Positions 34,552 through 43,125 of a stretch of 64,000 bases of DNA are shown in pieces. Made by a program: the position numbers and the translations under genes. The notes below the pieces were generated by a model. It was not told the origin of the DNA. It ran no database searches and saw only the letters and a list, made by a program, of their open reading frames with translations. The stretch comes from Streptomyces sp. MspMP-M5 (lineage in GTDB: Bacteria; Actinomycetota; Actinomycetes; Streptomycetales; Streptomycetaceae): contig NZ_KB891907.1 in NCBI RefSeq assembly GCF_000373585.1, positions 163,525-227,524 on the forward strand. The letters run 5' to 3'. How positions within the stretch are numbered: position 1 is the stretch's first letter; each line of letters begins with the position of its first letter.

Positions 34552-35580
34552 GTGAAGGCACTGGTCAAGCAGAAGGCGGAACCGGGACTCTGGCTGACGG
34601 ACGTGCCGGAGCCGGCGATCGGCCCCGGAGATGTCCTGATCAAGGTGCTGCGCACCGGCATCTGCGGCACCGATCTGCACATCCGCGCCTGGGACGGCTG
34701 GGCCCAGCAGGCGGTGCGCACCCCGCTGACGGTCGGCCACGAGTTCGTCGGGGAGGTCGTCGAGACCGGCCGGGACGTGGCCGACATCAAGGCCGGCGAC
34801 CTCGTCAGTGGCGAGGGCCACCTGGTCTGCGGCAGCTGCCGCAACTGCCTGGCCGGCCGGCGCCATCTGTGCCGCGCCACGGTCGGCCTGGGCGTCGGCC
34901 GGGACGGCGCCTTCGCCGAGTACGTCGCGCTGCCCGCCTCCAACGTCTGGGTGCACCGGGTGCCGGTCGACCTCGACATCGCCGCGGTCTTCGACCCGTT
35001 CGGCAACGCCGTGCACACCGCGCTCTCCTTCCCGCTGGTCGGCGAGGACGTCCTGATCACCGGGGCCGGCCCGATCGGCATCATGGCGGCGGCGGTCGCC
35101 CGGCACGCCGGCGCCCGCAACGTGGTGATCACCGACGTCAGCGAGCAGCGCCTGCAACTGGCCCGCAAGGTCGGCGTCAGCCTCGCCCTCAACGTCGCGC
35201 ACGGCTCGATCGAGGACGGCCAGCGCGAACTGGGCCTGCGCGAGGGCTTCGACATCGGCCTGGAGATGTCAGGCCGGCCCGAGGCGATGCGCGACATGAT
35301 CGCCAACATGACGCACGGCGGCCGGATCGCCGTCCTGGGGCTGCCCTCCGAGGAGTTCCCGGTCGACTGGTCCCGGATCGTCACCTCCATGATCACGATC
35401 AAGGGCATCTACGGCCGGGAGATGTTCGAGACCTGGTACGCGATGTCGGTGCTGCTGGAGGGCGGCCTCGACCTCGCCCCCGTGATCACCGGCCGCTACC
35501 CGTACCAGGAGTTCGACGCCGCCTTCGCCGACGCGGCGAGCGGCCAGGGCGGCAAGGTCATCCTCGACTGGAGCGCCTAG
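34552..35580 (+). CDS. tdh: L-threonine 3-dehydrogenase
   Basis: A 342-residue zinc-dependent medium-chain dehydrogenase oxidising threonine to 2-amino-3-ketobutyrate with NAD. Motifs include GICGTDLHI and GHEFVGEVVETG (catalytic zinc), CGSCRNCLAGRRHLC (structural zinc), GAGPIGIMAAAVARHAGA (NAD fold) and IKGIYGREMFETWY, typical of Tdh. The GTG start has GGGAG upstream. kbl follows 58 bases downstream, completing the pathway to glycine and acetyl-CoA. The 260-base upstream region shows no recognisable riboswitch. Confidence 0.93.
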   Translation: MKALVKQKAEPGLWLTDVPEPAIGPGDVLIKVLRTGICGTDLHIRAWDGWAQQAVRTPLTVGHEFVGEVVETGRDVADIKAGDLVSGEGHLVCGSCRNCLAGRRHLCRATVGLGVGRDGAFAEYVALPASNVWVHRVPVDLDIAAVFDPFGNAVHTALSFPLVGEDVLITGAGPIGIMAAAVARHAGARNVVITDVSEQRLQLARKVGVSLALNVAHGSIEDGQRELGLREGFDIGLEMSGRPEAMRDMIANMTHGGRIAVLGLPSEEFPVDWSRIVTSMITIKGIYGREMFETWYAMSVLLEGGLDLAPVITGRYPYQEFDAAFADAASGQGGKVILDWSA

Positions 35581-35638
35581 TTCCGCGGCCCCCCCCTCGC
35601 CATCCCCCCGACTTCCGCCCGCTAAGGAGACACCCTTC

Positions 35639-36832
35639 ATGTTCGACGCCGTACGCGACGACCTGCGCACCGACCTCGACGAGATCCGCGCCGCCGGACT
35701 GCACAAGCCGGAGCGGGTGATCGGCACCCCGCAGTCCGCCACCGTCGCGGTCACCGCCGGCGGCCGCCCCGGCGAGGTCCTCAACTTCTGCGCCAACAAC
35801 TACCTCGGCCTCGCCGACCACCCCGAGGTCGTCGGCGCCGCCCACGAGGCCCTGGACCGCTGGGGCTACGGACTGGCCTCGGTCCGCTTCATCTGCGGCA
35901 CGCAGGAGGTACACAAGGAACTGGAGCGGCGGATCTCCGGCTTCCTCGGCCAGGAGGACACCATCCTCTACTCCTCCTGCTTCGACGCCAACGGCGGTGT
36001 CTTCGAGACCCTGCTCGGCCCGGAGGACGCGGTCGTCTCCGACGCCCTCAACCACGCCTCCATCATCGACGGCATCCGGCTCTCCAAGGCCCGCCGCTTC
36101 CGGTACGCCAACCGCGACATGGACGACCTGGAGCGGCAGTTGAAGGAGGCCCAGGGCGCCCGGCGCACCCTGATCGTCACCGACGGCGTGTTCTCCATGG
36201 ACGGCTACCTGGCGCCGCTGCGGGAGATCTGCGACCTGGCCGACCGCTACGGCGCGATGGTGATGGTCGACGACTCGCACGCGGTCGGCTTCGTCGGCGC
36301 CGGCGGCCGCGGCACCCCCGAGCTGTGCGGCGTGATGGACCGCGTCGACGTCCTCACCGGCACCCTCGGCAAGGCGCTGGGCGGCGCCTCCGGCGGCTAT
36401 GTCGCGGCGCGCGCCGAGATCGTCGCGCTGCTCCGCCAGCGCTCCCGCCCCTACCTCTTCTCCAACTCGCTCGCGCCGGTGATCGCGGCCGCCTCGCTCA
36501 AGGTGCTCGACCTCCTGGAGGGCGCCGGCGACCTGCGCGAGCGCCTGCAGGCCAACACGGCGCTGTTCCGGTCCCGGATGACCGAGGAGGGCTTCGCGAT
36601 CCTGCCCGGCGAGCACCCCATCGCGCCCGTCATGATCGGTGACGCGGCCGAGGCGGGCCGGATGGCCGAGCTGCTGCTGGAGCGCGGGGTGTACGTCATC
36701 GGCTTCTCGTACCCGGTGGTCCCCAAGGGGCAGGCCCGGATCCGCGTGCAGCTCTCCGCCGCCCACTCCACCGAGGACGTGCACCGCGCGGTGGACGCCT
36801 TCGTGGCGGCCCGCGCCGCCCTGGAGAGCTGA
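35639..36832 (+). CDS. kbl: Glycine C-acetyltransferase (2-amino-3-ketobutyrate CoA ligase)
   Basis: A 397-residue PLP enzyme of the alpha-oxoamine synthase family. It cleaves 2-amino-3-ketobutyrate with CoA into glycine and acetyl-CoA. Signatures: FCANNYLGLADHPEVVGAAH, GLASVRFICGTQEVHKELE, DDSHAVGFVGAGGRGTPEL and TGTLGKALGGASGGYVAA, whose Lys in LGKALGGA binds PLP. It is in an operon with tdh. Length is standard. Confidence 0.94.
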   Translation: MFDAVRDDLRTDLDEIRAAGLHKPERVIGTPQSATVAVTAGGRPGEVLNFCANNYLGLADHPEVVGAAHEALDRWGYGLASVRFICGTQEVHKELERRISGFLGQEDTILYSSCFDANGGVFETLLGPEDAVVSDALNHASIIDGIRLSKARRFRYANRDMDDLERQLKEAQGARRTLIVTDGVFSMDGYLAPLREICDLADRYGAMVMVDDSHAVGFVGAGGRGTPELCGVMDRVDVLTGTLGKALGGASGGYVAARAEIVALLRQRSRPYLFSNSLAPVIAAASLKVLDLLEGAGDLRERLQANTALFRSRMTEEGFAILPGEHPIAPVMIGDAAEAGRMAELLLERGVYVIGFSYPVVPKGQARIRVQLSAAHSTEDVHRAVDAFVAARAALES

Positions 36833-36864
36833 CCGCACGGTTTCCGGGGCGCAAGGCGGCCTCC

Positions 36865-36917
36865 GGGCCTGTCTGGTGGACCATGGCCGGTTCCGCCCTG
36901 ATCCACCGGACAGGCCC
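36865..36917. promoter_or_regulatory. Long inverted repeat just upstream of a LysR gene
   Basis: Sixteen-base arms, GGGCCTGTCTGGTGGA at 36865-36880 and TCCACCGGACAGGCCC at 36902-36917, match except for one base and are separated by 21 bases. The repeat lies between the kbl stop and the LysR start (22 bases from its ATG). It could be the LysR operator, a terminator for tdh-kbl, or both. Confidence 0.5.
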
Positions 36918-36938
36918 GAACCCTGCGAAACTGGATCC

Positions 36939-37850
36939 ATGATCGAAGCACGTCGGCTGCACATCCTCCGTGCGCTGGCCGACCACCGCACGGTGACCGC
37001 CGCGGCCGCCGCGCTCTATCTCACGCCCTCGGCGGTCTCCCAGCAGCTGGCCGCGCTGGAGCAGGAGACCGGCCACCGCCTCGTCGAGCGCGGCGCCCGC
37101 GGCGTCCGGCTGACCGCCGCGGGCGACATCCTGCTCGGCCACGCCAACGCCGTACTGGCCCAGTTGGAGCGCGCCGAGGCGGAGTTGGCCGCGTACGACA
37201 AGGGCGAGGCGGGCACGGTGACGGTCGCGGCGTTCGCGACCGGCATCGGGCTGGTGCTCGCCCCGGCCCTGGCCGAACTCGCCGAGTCCGCGCCGGGCAT
37301 CCGCGTCCGGGTCCAGGACGCGGAGGGCGACGCCAGCCTGCCGATGGTGCTGGACCGGCAGGTCGATGTGGCGGTGGCCGTGGAGTACCGGGGCGCGCCG
37401 GACGCCGACGACCCCCGGCTGACCCGGGTCCCGCTCTACGCCGAGCCGTTCGACGCGGTGCTGCCGCCCGGCCATCCGCTGGCCGGGGCGGCGGCGGTGC
37501 CGCTGGCGGGGCTCGCCAAGGACCCCTGGATCGGGCCCTATTCCGGCAATCCGTGCCATGACGTGGTCGTCCTGGCCTGCGAGCACGCCGGGTTCCGGCC
37601 GGATCTCAGGCACTCCTCGGACGACTTCCGGGCGGTGGTGGCGCTGGCGTCGGCGGGCGCGGGGGTGGCCCTGGTGCCGCGCTCGGCGCTGCGCGGGATG
37701 GATCTGGGGGGTGTGGTGGTGCGGCCGGTCGACGGGGTCGCGCCCACCCGCCGGGTGTTCGCCGCGGTCCGGCGGGGAGCGGAGGGCCATCCGCTGTTCC
37801 GTCCGGTACTGGCGGCGCTGCGGACGGCGGCGGCCGCGCAGGGCGGCTGA
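36939..37850 (+). CDS. LysR-family regulator
   Basis: A 303-residue regulator. Residues 1-60 are the HTH domain (MIEARRLHILRALADHRTVT, AAAAALYLTPSAVSQQLAAL). Residues 90-295 are the substrate-binding domain. It lies directly downstream of tdh-kbl in the same direction, so regulation of threonine catabolism is possible, though LysR regulators are usually divergent from their targets. An inverted repeat sits in front of its start. The effector is unknown. Confidence 0.88.
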   Translation: MIEARRLHILRALADHRTVTAAAAALYLTPSAVSQQLAALEQETGHRLVERGARGVRLTAAGDILLGHANAVLAQLERAEAELAAYDKGEAGTVTVAAFATGIGLVLAPALAELAESAPGIRVRVQDAEGDASLPMVLDRQVDVAVAVEYRGAPDADDPRLTRVPLYAEPFDAVLPPGHPLAGAAAVPLAGLAKDPWIGPYSGNPCHDVVVLACEHAGFRPDLRHSSDDFRAVVALASAGAGVALVPRSALRGMDLGGVVVRPVDGVAPTRRVFAAVRRGAEGHPLFRPVLAALRTAAAAQGG

Positions 37851-37899
37851 CGGGGCGGGCCCGGTGCCGTGTTGACGCCGCGGCGCGGGCGGGCGGTGG

Positions 37900-38940
37900 T
37901 CAGCCGCTGGCCGTGCGCGGGGTGCGGCCGGTCCGTTTCCAGGCGGCCAGTTGGCGGGCGGTCCAGGTGTTGACGATCCGGCCGGCCGGGACGCCGCACT
38001 CCTCGGCGCGGGCGCAGCCGTAGATCTGCCAGTCCAGTTGGCCGGGTGCGTGTGCGTCGCTGTCGACGGCGAAGAGGGTGCCGGTGTCGAGGGCCTGCCG
38101 CAGCAGGCGGCGCGGCGGGTCGAGGCGGTCCGGGCGGCAGTTGATCTCCACCGCGGTGCGGTGCTCGGCGCAGGCCGCGAAGACCTCGGCGGCGTCGAAC
38201 GCCGATTCCGGGCGGCCCCGGCCGGTGACCAGCCGCCCGGTGCAGTGGCCCAGGACGTCCACCAGCGGATTGCGGACCGCGGCCACCAGCCGCCGGGTCA
38301 TCGGCCCCTTGTCCATCCGCAGTTTCGAGTGGGCGGAGGCGACCACCACGTCCAGCTCCGCCAGCAGCTCCGGTTCCTGGTCGAGCGAGCCGTCGTCGAG
38401 GATGTCGCACTCGATCCCGGTCAGCAGCCGGAACGGCGCCAGGCGCGCGTTGACCTCTGCGACGACCTCCAGCTGGTGGCGCAGCCGTTCGGCGGTCAGT
38501 CCGCGGGCGACGGTGAGCCGGGGGGAGTGGTCGGTCAGCGCGCACCAGTCGTGGCCGACGTCGCGGGCGGCCCGGGCCATCGCCTCGATGGGGCTGCCGC
38601 CGTCCGACCAGTCCGAGTGCAGATGGCAGTCGCCGCGCAGGGCCCGCCGCAGCGCCTGCCCCCGCCCGCCGTCGACCAGCGGGCCGCCGGCCTCTTCTTC
38701 CAGATGTGCGAGATAGGCGGGCCGCTGCCCGGCCAGCGCCTCCTCGATGACCCGGGTCGTCTTGGGGCCGAGCCCCTTGAGACGCGCCAACGTGCCGTTC
38801 GCGGCCCGCGCGCGCAGCTCGTCCGCGGGCAGTACGCCGATCACCGATGCCGCGGTGCGGAACGCCTGCACCCGGTACGTCACCGCTCCCTGCCGCTCCA
38901 GCAGGAATGCGATCCGCTCCAGCGCCGCCACGGGATCCAT
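37900..38940 (-). CDS. HhH-PHP phosphoesterase-like protein (PolX C-terminal type)
   Basis: A 346-residue protein. Residues 1-85 carry helix-hairpin-helix segments (LARLKGLGPKTTRVIEEALA) and relate to DNA polymerase beta/PolX N-terminal parts. Residues about 100-330 are a PHP domain (GDCHLHSDWSDGGSPIEAMA, CALTDHSPRL, ASAHSKLRMD, SDAHAPGQLD) with the His and Asp metal ligands. No complete polymerase palm is present. Such proteins are predicted metal-dependent phosphoesterases or DNA-repair factors. The start at 38940 is used; a GTG at 38976 is an alternative because GGAGGG lies too close to the ATG. Confidence 0.75.
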   Translation of the reverse strand: MDPVAALERIAFLLERQGAVTYRVQAFRTAASVIGVLPADELRARAANGTLARLKGLGPKTTRVIEEALAGQRPAYLAHLEEEAGGPLVDGGRGQALRRALRGDCHLHSDWSDGGSPIEAMARAARDVGHDWCALTDHSPRLTVARGLTAERLRHQLEVVAEVNARLAPFRLLTGIECDILDDGSLDQEPELLAELDVVVASAHSKLRMDKGPMTRRLVAAVRNPLVDVLGHCTGRLVTGRGRPESAFDAAEVFAACAEHRTAVEINCRPDRLDPPRRLLRQALDTGTLFAVDSDAHAPGQLDWQIYGCARAEECGVPAGRIVNTWTARQLAAWKRTGRTPRTASG

Positions 38941-39613
38941 CCCTCCACCGTGCACCGGGCCGGGGCCGGCTGCCACCGCGGCCGGTCCGGCGAAGGTCCC
39001 CTACCGCAGTTATGCGAATATGTCCGTTCTCTGGATAGTCGATCCGTTTCCAGTGGAATGCGGGGCGATAGTCGTGACGATTCCGGTCATGCCTGCACGG
39101 GAAGTGGCGGGCAATCATGTTCGGTTAAAACCCGGGCAACATCGCGGCTGTACTGCGGAAACATGAATCGGACTTCTCGGCGCCCGGGCGCACCGGCCGG
39201 ACGTTGAGTTCGGCGGCCTTCAGGAAATCTGCACACCGAATGTGCAGCCGCCACACGCGGCGCGGTTTTGGGTCCGGCAGGCGCCCTGGTGAGCAGCGAC
39301 TTGGTTCTGGAATGTCCCATTCCGCGCGCGTCGCAACGACGGGTCGCGGAAAAGGAAACCGGAGGAGTTGTGAAGATGCTCGGACCAAGTCATGGACGCA
39401 TGTACACGTGCGGTAATTTCCCGGTGCGGCCACGTCCGGATCTCGGCTCATCCGATTAGCAGGGCAACCACCCCGCATGCTTTGATCCATCGCACCGCGG
39501 TGGTCACCGGGGTTTCCCGATATCGGGAGCCCCATCCACCGTGGCCGCGGCCGGGTCACCCACCGGACGGCCCGCCGCCGTTTTTTCTTGTTATTGATCC
39601 GAAGGGAAACACC
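38941..39613. other. Long gene-poor region upstream of the NHLM peptide gene
   Basis: These 673 bases are AT-richer than average and hold no long gene. There is a possible 27-codon ORF (39376-39459, described separately). A perfect 12-base palindrome CCCGATATCGGG lies at 39516-39527, and a CACCGCGGTG palindrome lies near 39493-39502. The right end has the ribosome site GAAGGGAAA of the peptide gene. It probably contains the promoter and operators of the export operon. Confidence 0.5.
39376..39459 (+). CDS. Possible 27-residue peptide upstream of the NHLM operon
   Basis: An ATG at 39376 follows a near-perfect ribosome site (GGAGGAG, 8 bases upstream) and opens a 27-codon frame ending in TAG. 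The peptide begins MLGPSHGRMYTCGNFPVRPR and ends PDLGSSD. Without a recognised family or conservation data it could be a small unrecognised gene, a regulatory leader peptide, or chance. Confidence 0.3.
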   Translation: MLGPSHGRMYTCGNFPVRPRPDLGSSD

Positions 39614-39829
39614 ATGAACAACGCCCAGGTTCAGACCCAGGAAATCTCCGACGCCGACCTGGACAACGTGTCCGGTGGCCTCGTGGCCGGTGCGCTGAAC
39701 ACCGTCACCAACACCGTCGACTCCGTCGCCCCGGTCTCCGGCCTGCTCGGCAACGTCACCGGCACGGTCCAGGGCCTCACCGGCACCAACGTCGCGGGTA
39801 CCGTCAGCGGCCTCACCAACGGCCTCTGA
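39614..39829 (+). CDS. Double-glycine leader peptide (NHLM-exported bacteriocin-like precursor)
   Basis: A 71-residue peptide. Residues 1-22 form the leader MNNAQVQTQEISDADLDNVS plus GG, with the LDNVSGG cleavage site of C39 peptidases. The 49-residue core (starting LVAGALNTVTNTVDSVAPVS) is rich in Val, Thr, Gly and Asn. It has loose repeats of the type N/G-T-V-x-x-L. There is no Cys, so lanthionine formation is impossible. The ATG at 39614 follows GAAGGGAAA. The downstream exporter has a C39 peptidase, so the leader should be removed during export. The product may be an unmodified class II-type bacteriocin or a self-assembling peptide. Confidence 0.8.
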   Translation: MNNAQVQTQEISDADLDNVSGGLVAGALNTVTNTVDSVAPVSGLLGNVTGTVQGLTGTNVAGTVSGLTNGL

Positions 39830-39840
39830 TCCAGCCGACC

Positions 39841-39959
39841 CTGTGCCGCCCGCGGCACAGCCGGCGAATAAGGTCGTGACGGTAGTCGGCGCCCCCTCCC
39901 TGCCGATCTGCCGTGCCGAGTGCCCCGGACAACCCGGTTCCGGCCGGGTCCCGGGGCAC
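39841..39959 (+). terminator. Two hairpins between the peptide gene and the export genes
   Basis: CTGTGCCG-CCCG-CGGCACAG (39841-39860) lies 11 bases after the peptide stop. GTGCCCCGG...CCGGGGCAC (39920-39959), with a nested ACCCGG/CCGGGT, follows. Together they could act as an attenuator giving high peptide and lower transporter expression. Confidence 0.5.
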
Positions 39960-40041
39960 CCGGCTGTCCGCCGCCGGATCTCCGCACCGGCGGCGGACTC
40001 CGTCCGCCCGTACCGACCCCCGCAGTTGAGGGAGGAGCGCC

Positions 40042-40848
40042 GTGCAGTTCCGTCAACAGGCCCTGTCCAAGCTGCAATCGCCCGAGGAACTCGATCTTCC
40101 GGTGCGGTTCGCCCGCCCACAGGGCTGGCTGGTGCTGACCGTCAGCGTGCTCGTCATGATCGCCGCGACCGTCTGGGCGATCACCGGCACCGTCTCCGCC
40201 ACCCTCACCGCCCCCGGCATCCTCACCCACGGCCACGGCAGTTACGTCCTGCAGAGCCCGGTCGCCGGGCAGGTGACCACGGTCCTCGCCGAGGAGGGCA
40301 AGCAGGTCGCCACCGGCGCCCCGCTGGTGCGGATACGCACCGCCCAGGGCACCACCACCGTCGTCCGCGCCCTGGCCGCCGGCCGGCTGACCGGCCTCGT
40401 CGCCACCATCGGCTCGGTCGTCACCACCGGCGCCGACCTCGCCTCCGTCGAGCGGACCACCGGCCCCCGCGACCCGCTGACCGCCACCCTCTACGTCCCG
40501 GCCGAGAGCGCCGCCACCCTCCCCGCCGGCGCCGCCGTCGACCTCACCGTCGCCTCCGCCCCCAGCCAGCGGTTCGGCGTGCTGCGCGGCCATGTCGCGG
40601 CCGTCGGCCGCGCCGCCCAGTCCCGCCAGCGGATCTCCGCGTTCCTCGGCAGCGCCCAGCTCGGTGAGCAGTTCTCCCGCGCCGGCCAGCCGATCGCGGT
40701 CCTGGTCCGGCTCGACACCGCGCCCACCGCCTCCGGCTACGCCTGGTCCACCTCCGGCGGCCCGCCGTTCGCCCTCGACTCGATGACCCAGGCCACCGCC
40801 GCCGTCCACCTGGCCGCGCAGCACCCGATCGATTGGCTGCTCTCGTGA
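40042..40848 (+). CDS. NHLM bacteriocin system secretion protein (HlyD-like)
   Basis: A 268-residue periplasmic-adaptor-like protein, as found in NHLM/NHLP peptide export systems. One membrane helix (WLVLTVSVLVMIAATVWAIT) near residue 30 anchors it. Beta-barrel/lipoyl-like sequence follows (YVLQSPVAGQVTTVLAEEGK, GRLTGLVATIGSVVTTGADL). The start is a GTG with GGAGGAG upstream. It overlaps the next gene (GTGA at 40845). It probably links the two ABC proteins across the cell envelope. Confidence 0.85.
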   Translation: MQFRQQALSKLQSPEELDLPVRFARPQGWLVLTVSVLVMIAATVWAITGTVSATLTAPGILTHGHGSYVLQSPVAGQVTTVLAEEGKQVATGAPLVRIRTAQGTTTVVRALAAGRLTGLVATIGSVVTTGADLASVERTTGPRDPLTATLYVPAESAATLPAGAAVDLTVASAPSQRFGVLRGHVAAVGRAAQSRQRISAFLGSAQLGEQFSRAGQPIAVLVRLDTAPTASGYAWSTSGGPPFALDSMTQATAAVHLAAQHPIDWLLS

Positions 40849-43124
40849 CCGCCCCCGACGCCCCGGCCGCGCCCCCGCAGCACCTCCCGCCCGCCGGGCG
40901 CCGCCGGCACCGCCCCGAGGGCCCCTCGCCGGCCCGCCGCCGCAGGCCCCCGGCCGCCGCCCCCAAGGCGACGAAGGCCGTCCGCACCCCCACCGTGCTC
41001 CAGATGGAGGCCGTGGAGTGCGGCGCCGCCTCCCTGGCGATGGTCCTCGCCCACTACGGGCGGCACGTCCCGCTGGAGGAGCTGCGGATCGCCTGCGGCG
41101 TCTCCCGCGACGGCTCCCGGGCCAGCAACCTCCTCAAGGCCGCCCGCAGTTACGGCCTGCAGGCCAAGGGCATGCAGATGGAACCGGCCGCACTCGCCGA
41201 GGTCCAGGCACCGGCCATCCTCTTCTGGGAGTTCAACCACTACGTCGTCTACGACGGCATGGGCCGTCGCCTCGGCCGCCGCGGCGTGCACATCAACGAC
41301 CCCGACAAGGGCCGCCGCTTCGTGCCCACGGAGGACTTCGACACCAGCTTCACCGGCGTCGCCCTGGTCTTCGAACCCACCGAGGAGTTCCGCCGGGGCG
41401 GCCGCAAGCCCAGTGTGCTGCAGGCCCTGCCGGCCCGGCTGCGCGGCACCGCCGGCACCCTGCTGGCGGCGCTGCTCGCCAGTCTGCTGCTGGTCGGCGT
41501 CGGCGCGGCGCTGCCCGCGCTCAGCCGCACCTACATCGACATGTTCCTGATCGGCAACCAGACCTCCCTGCTGGGGCCGCTGTTCGCCGCGATGACCGCG
41601 ATGGTGGTGCTCACCGCCGTCCTCACCGGACTCCAGCAGGCCAACCTGCTGCGCGGCCGGATCATCTCCTCCACCCTCGGCAGCGCCCGCTTCCTGCGCC
41701 ACCTGCTGCGGCTGCCGGTCACCTTCTTCGCCCAGCGCTCGCCCGCCGACCTCGTCCAGCGTCTGCAGTCCAACGACGCGGTCGCCGAGACCCTCGCCCG
41801 GGACCTGGCGGCGGCCGCCGTCGACGGCGTCGTGGTCGTCCTCTACGCGGTGCTGCTGTGGACCTACGACCCCCAACTCACCGTCATCGGCGTGCTCATC
41901 GCGCTGCTCAACGTCGTCGCCATGCGGATAGTGGTACGGCTGCGCGCCACCCACACCCAGAAGCTGCGCGCCGACACCGCCCGCCTCACCAACACCTCCT
42001 ACACCGGCCTGCAGCTCATCGAGACGATGAAGGCCACCGGCGGCGAGAACGGCTACTTCCGCCGCTGGGCCGGGCAGCACGCCGCCACCCTGGAGGAGCA
42101 GCAGCGGCTCGGCGTCCCCAGCGCCTGGCTGGCCGTCGTCGCGCCCACCCTCGCCACCCTCAACAGCGCCCTGATCCTGTGGATCGGCGGCCTGCGCGCC
42201 GTCGAGGGCCATATCTCCATCGGCCTGCTGGTCGCCTTCCAGGCCCTGGTGACCCGCTTCACCGCCCCGATCACCCGACTCAACGGCGTCGCCGGCCGGA
42301 TCCAGGACTTCGCCGCCGACGTCGCCCGCCTGAAGGACGTCGAGAACTTCCCCGCCGACGCCCACTACTCCCGCCCGGACGCGGACGCCGGCACCCGCCG
42401 CCTCAAGGGCCATGTCACCCTCGACGACATCACCTTCGGCTACAGCCCGCTCGACGCCCCGCTGCTGACCGGCTTCTCGCTGTCCGTCGGGCCCGGCCGG
42501 CAGGTCGCCCTGGTCGGCGGCTCGGGCAGCGGCAAGTCCACCGTCTCCCGGCTGATATCCGGCCTCTACACCCCCTGGGAAGGCACCATCCGGATCGACG
42601 GACAGCGCCTCGCCGACATCCCGCGCAGCGCGCTGGCCGCCTCGGTCTCCTTCGTCGACCAGGACGTCTTCCTCTTCGAGGGCACCGTCCGGGACAACGT
42701 CGCGCTGTGGGACCCCTCCATCCCCGACGACGCGGTGATCGCCGCCCTCCAGGACGCCGCCCTCTACGACGACGTCATAGCCCGCCGCCCCGACGGCATC
42801 CACAGCCGCGTCGAGCAGGACGGCCGCAACTTCTCCGGCGGCCAGCGGCAGCGCCTGGAGATCGCCCGGGCGCTGGTCCGGCGCCCCAGCATCCTCGTCC
42901 TCGACGAGGTCACCAGCGCCCTGGACGCCGGCACCGAGGCGGTCATCATGGACAACCTGCGGCGCCGCGGCTGCGCCTGCGTCATCATCGCCCACCGGCT
43001 GAGCACCGTCCGTGACAGCGACGAGATCGTGGTCCTCGACCACGGCGCGGTCGTCGAACGCGGCCGGCACGAGGAGTTGGTCGCCGCCGGTGGCGTCTAC
43101 GCCGACCTGGTCAAGGAGCACTGA
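40845..43124 (+). CDS. NHLM bacteriocin ABC exporter with C39 peptidase domain
   Basis: A 759-residue protein. A basic Pro/Arg-rich segment of about 50 residues leads into the C39 peptidase domain (TVLQMEAVECGAASLAMVLA with the catalytic Cys; NHYVVYDG with the His; INDPDKGRR). The membrane domain covers about residues 200-480. The ATPase covers about 515-755: Walker A GGSGSGKST, signature FSGGQRQR, Walker B ILVLDEVTSALD, H-loop IIAHRLST. It removes the double-glycine leader and exports the peptide. The GTG start overlaps the HlyD-like gene. Confidence 0.92.
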   Translation: MTAPDAPAAPPQHLPPAGRRRHRPEGPSPARRRRPPAAAPKATKAVRTPTVLQMEAVECGAASLAMVLAHYGRHVPLEELRIACGVSRDGSRASNLLKAARSYGLQAKGMQMEPAALAEVQAPAILFWEFNHYVVYDGMGRRLGRRGVHINDPDKGRRFVPTEDFDTSFTGVALVFEPTEEFRRGGRKPSVLQALPARLRGTAGTLLAALLASLLLVGVGAALPALSRTYIDMFLIGNQTSLLGPLFAAMTAMVVLTAVLTGLQQANLLRGRIISSTLGSARFLRHLLRLPVTFFAQRSPADLVQRLQSNDAVAETLARDLAAAAVDGVVVVLYAVLLWTYDPQLTVIGVLIALLNVVAMRIVVRLRATHTQKLRADTARLTNTSYTGLQLIETMKATGGENGYFRRWAGQHAATLEEQQRLGVPSAWLAVVAPTLATLNSALILWIGGLRAVEGHISIGLLVAFQALVTRFTAPITRLNGVAGRIQDFAADVARLKDVENFPADAHYSRPDADAGTRRLKGHVTLDDITFGYSPLDAPLLTGFSLSVGPGRQVALVGGSGSGKSTVSRLISGLYTPWEGTIRIDGQRLADIPRSALAASVSFVDQDVFLFEGTVRDNVALWDPSIPDDAVIAALQDAALYDDVIARRPDGIHSRVEQDGRNFSGGQRQRLEIARALVRRPSILVLDEVTSALDAGTEAVIMDNLRRRGCACVIIAHRLSTVRDSDEIVVLDHGAVVERGRHEELVAAGGVYADLVKEH

Positions 43125-43125
43125 C

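Noticed and set aside
39614..39829. Reading the NHLM peptide as a lantibiotic precursor
   Set aside because: It has no cysteine and no Lan enzyme gene is nearby, so lanthionine rings cannot form.
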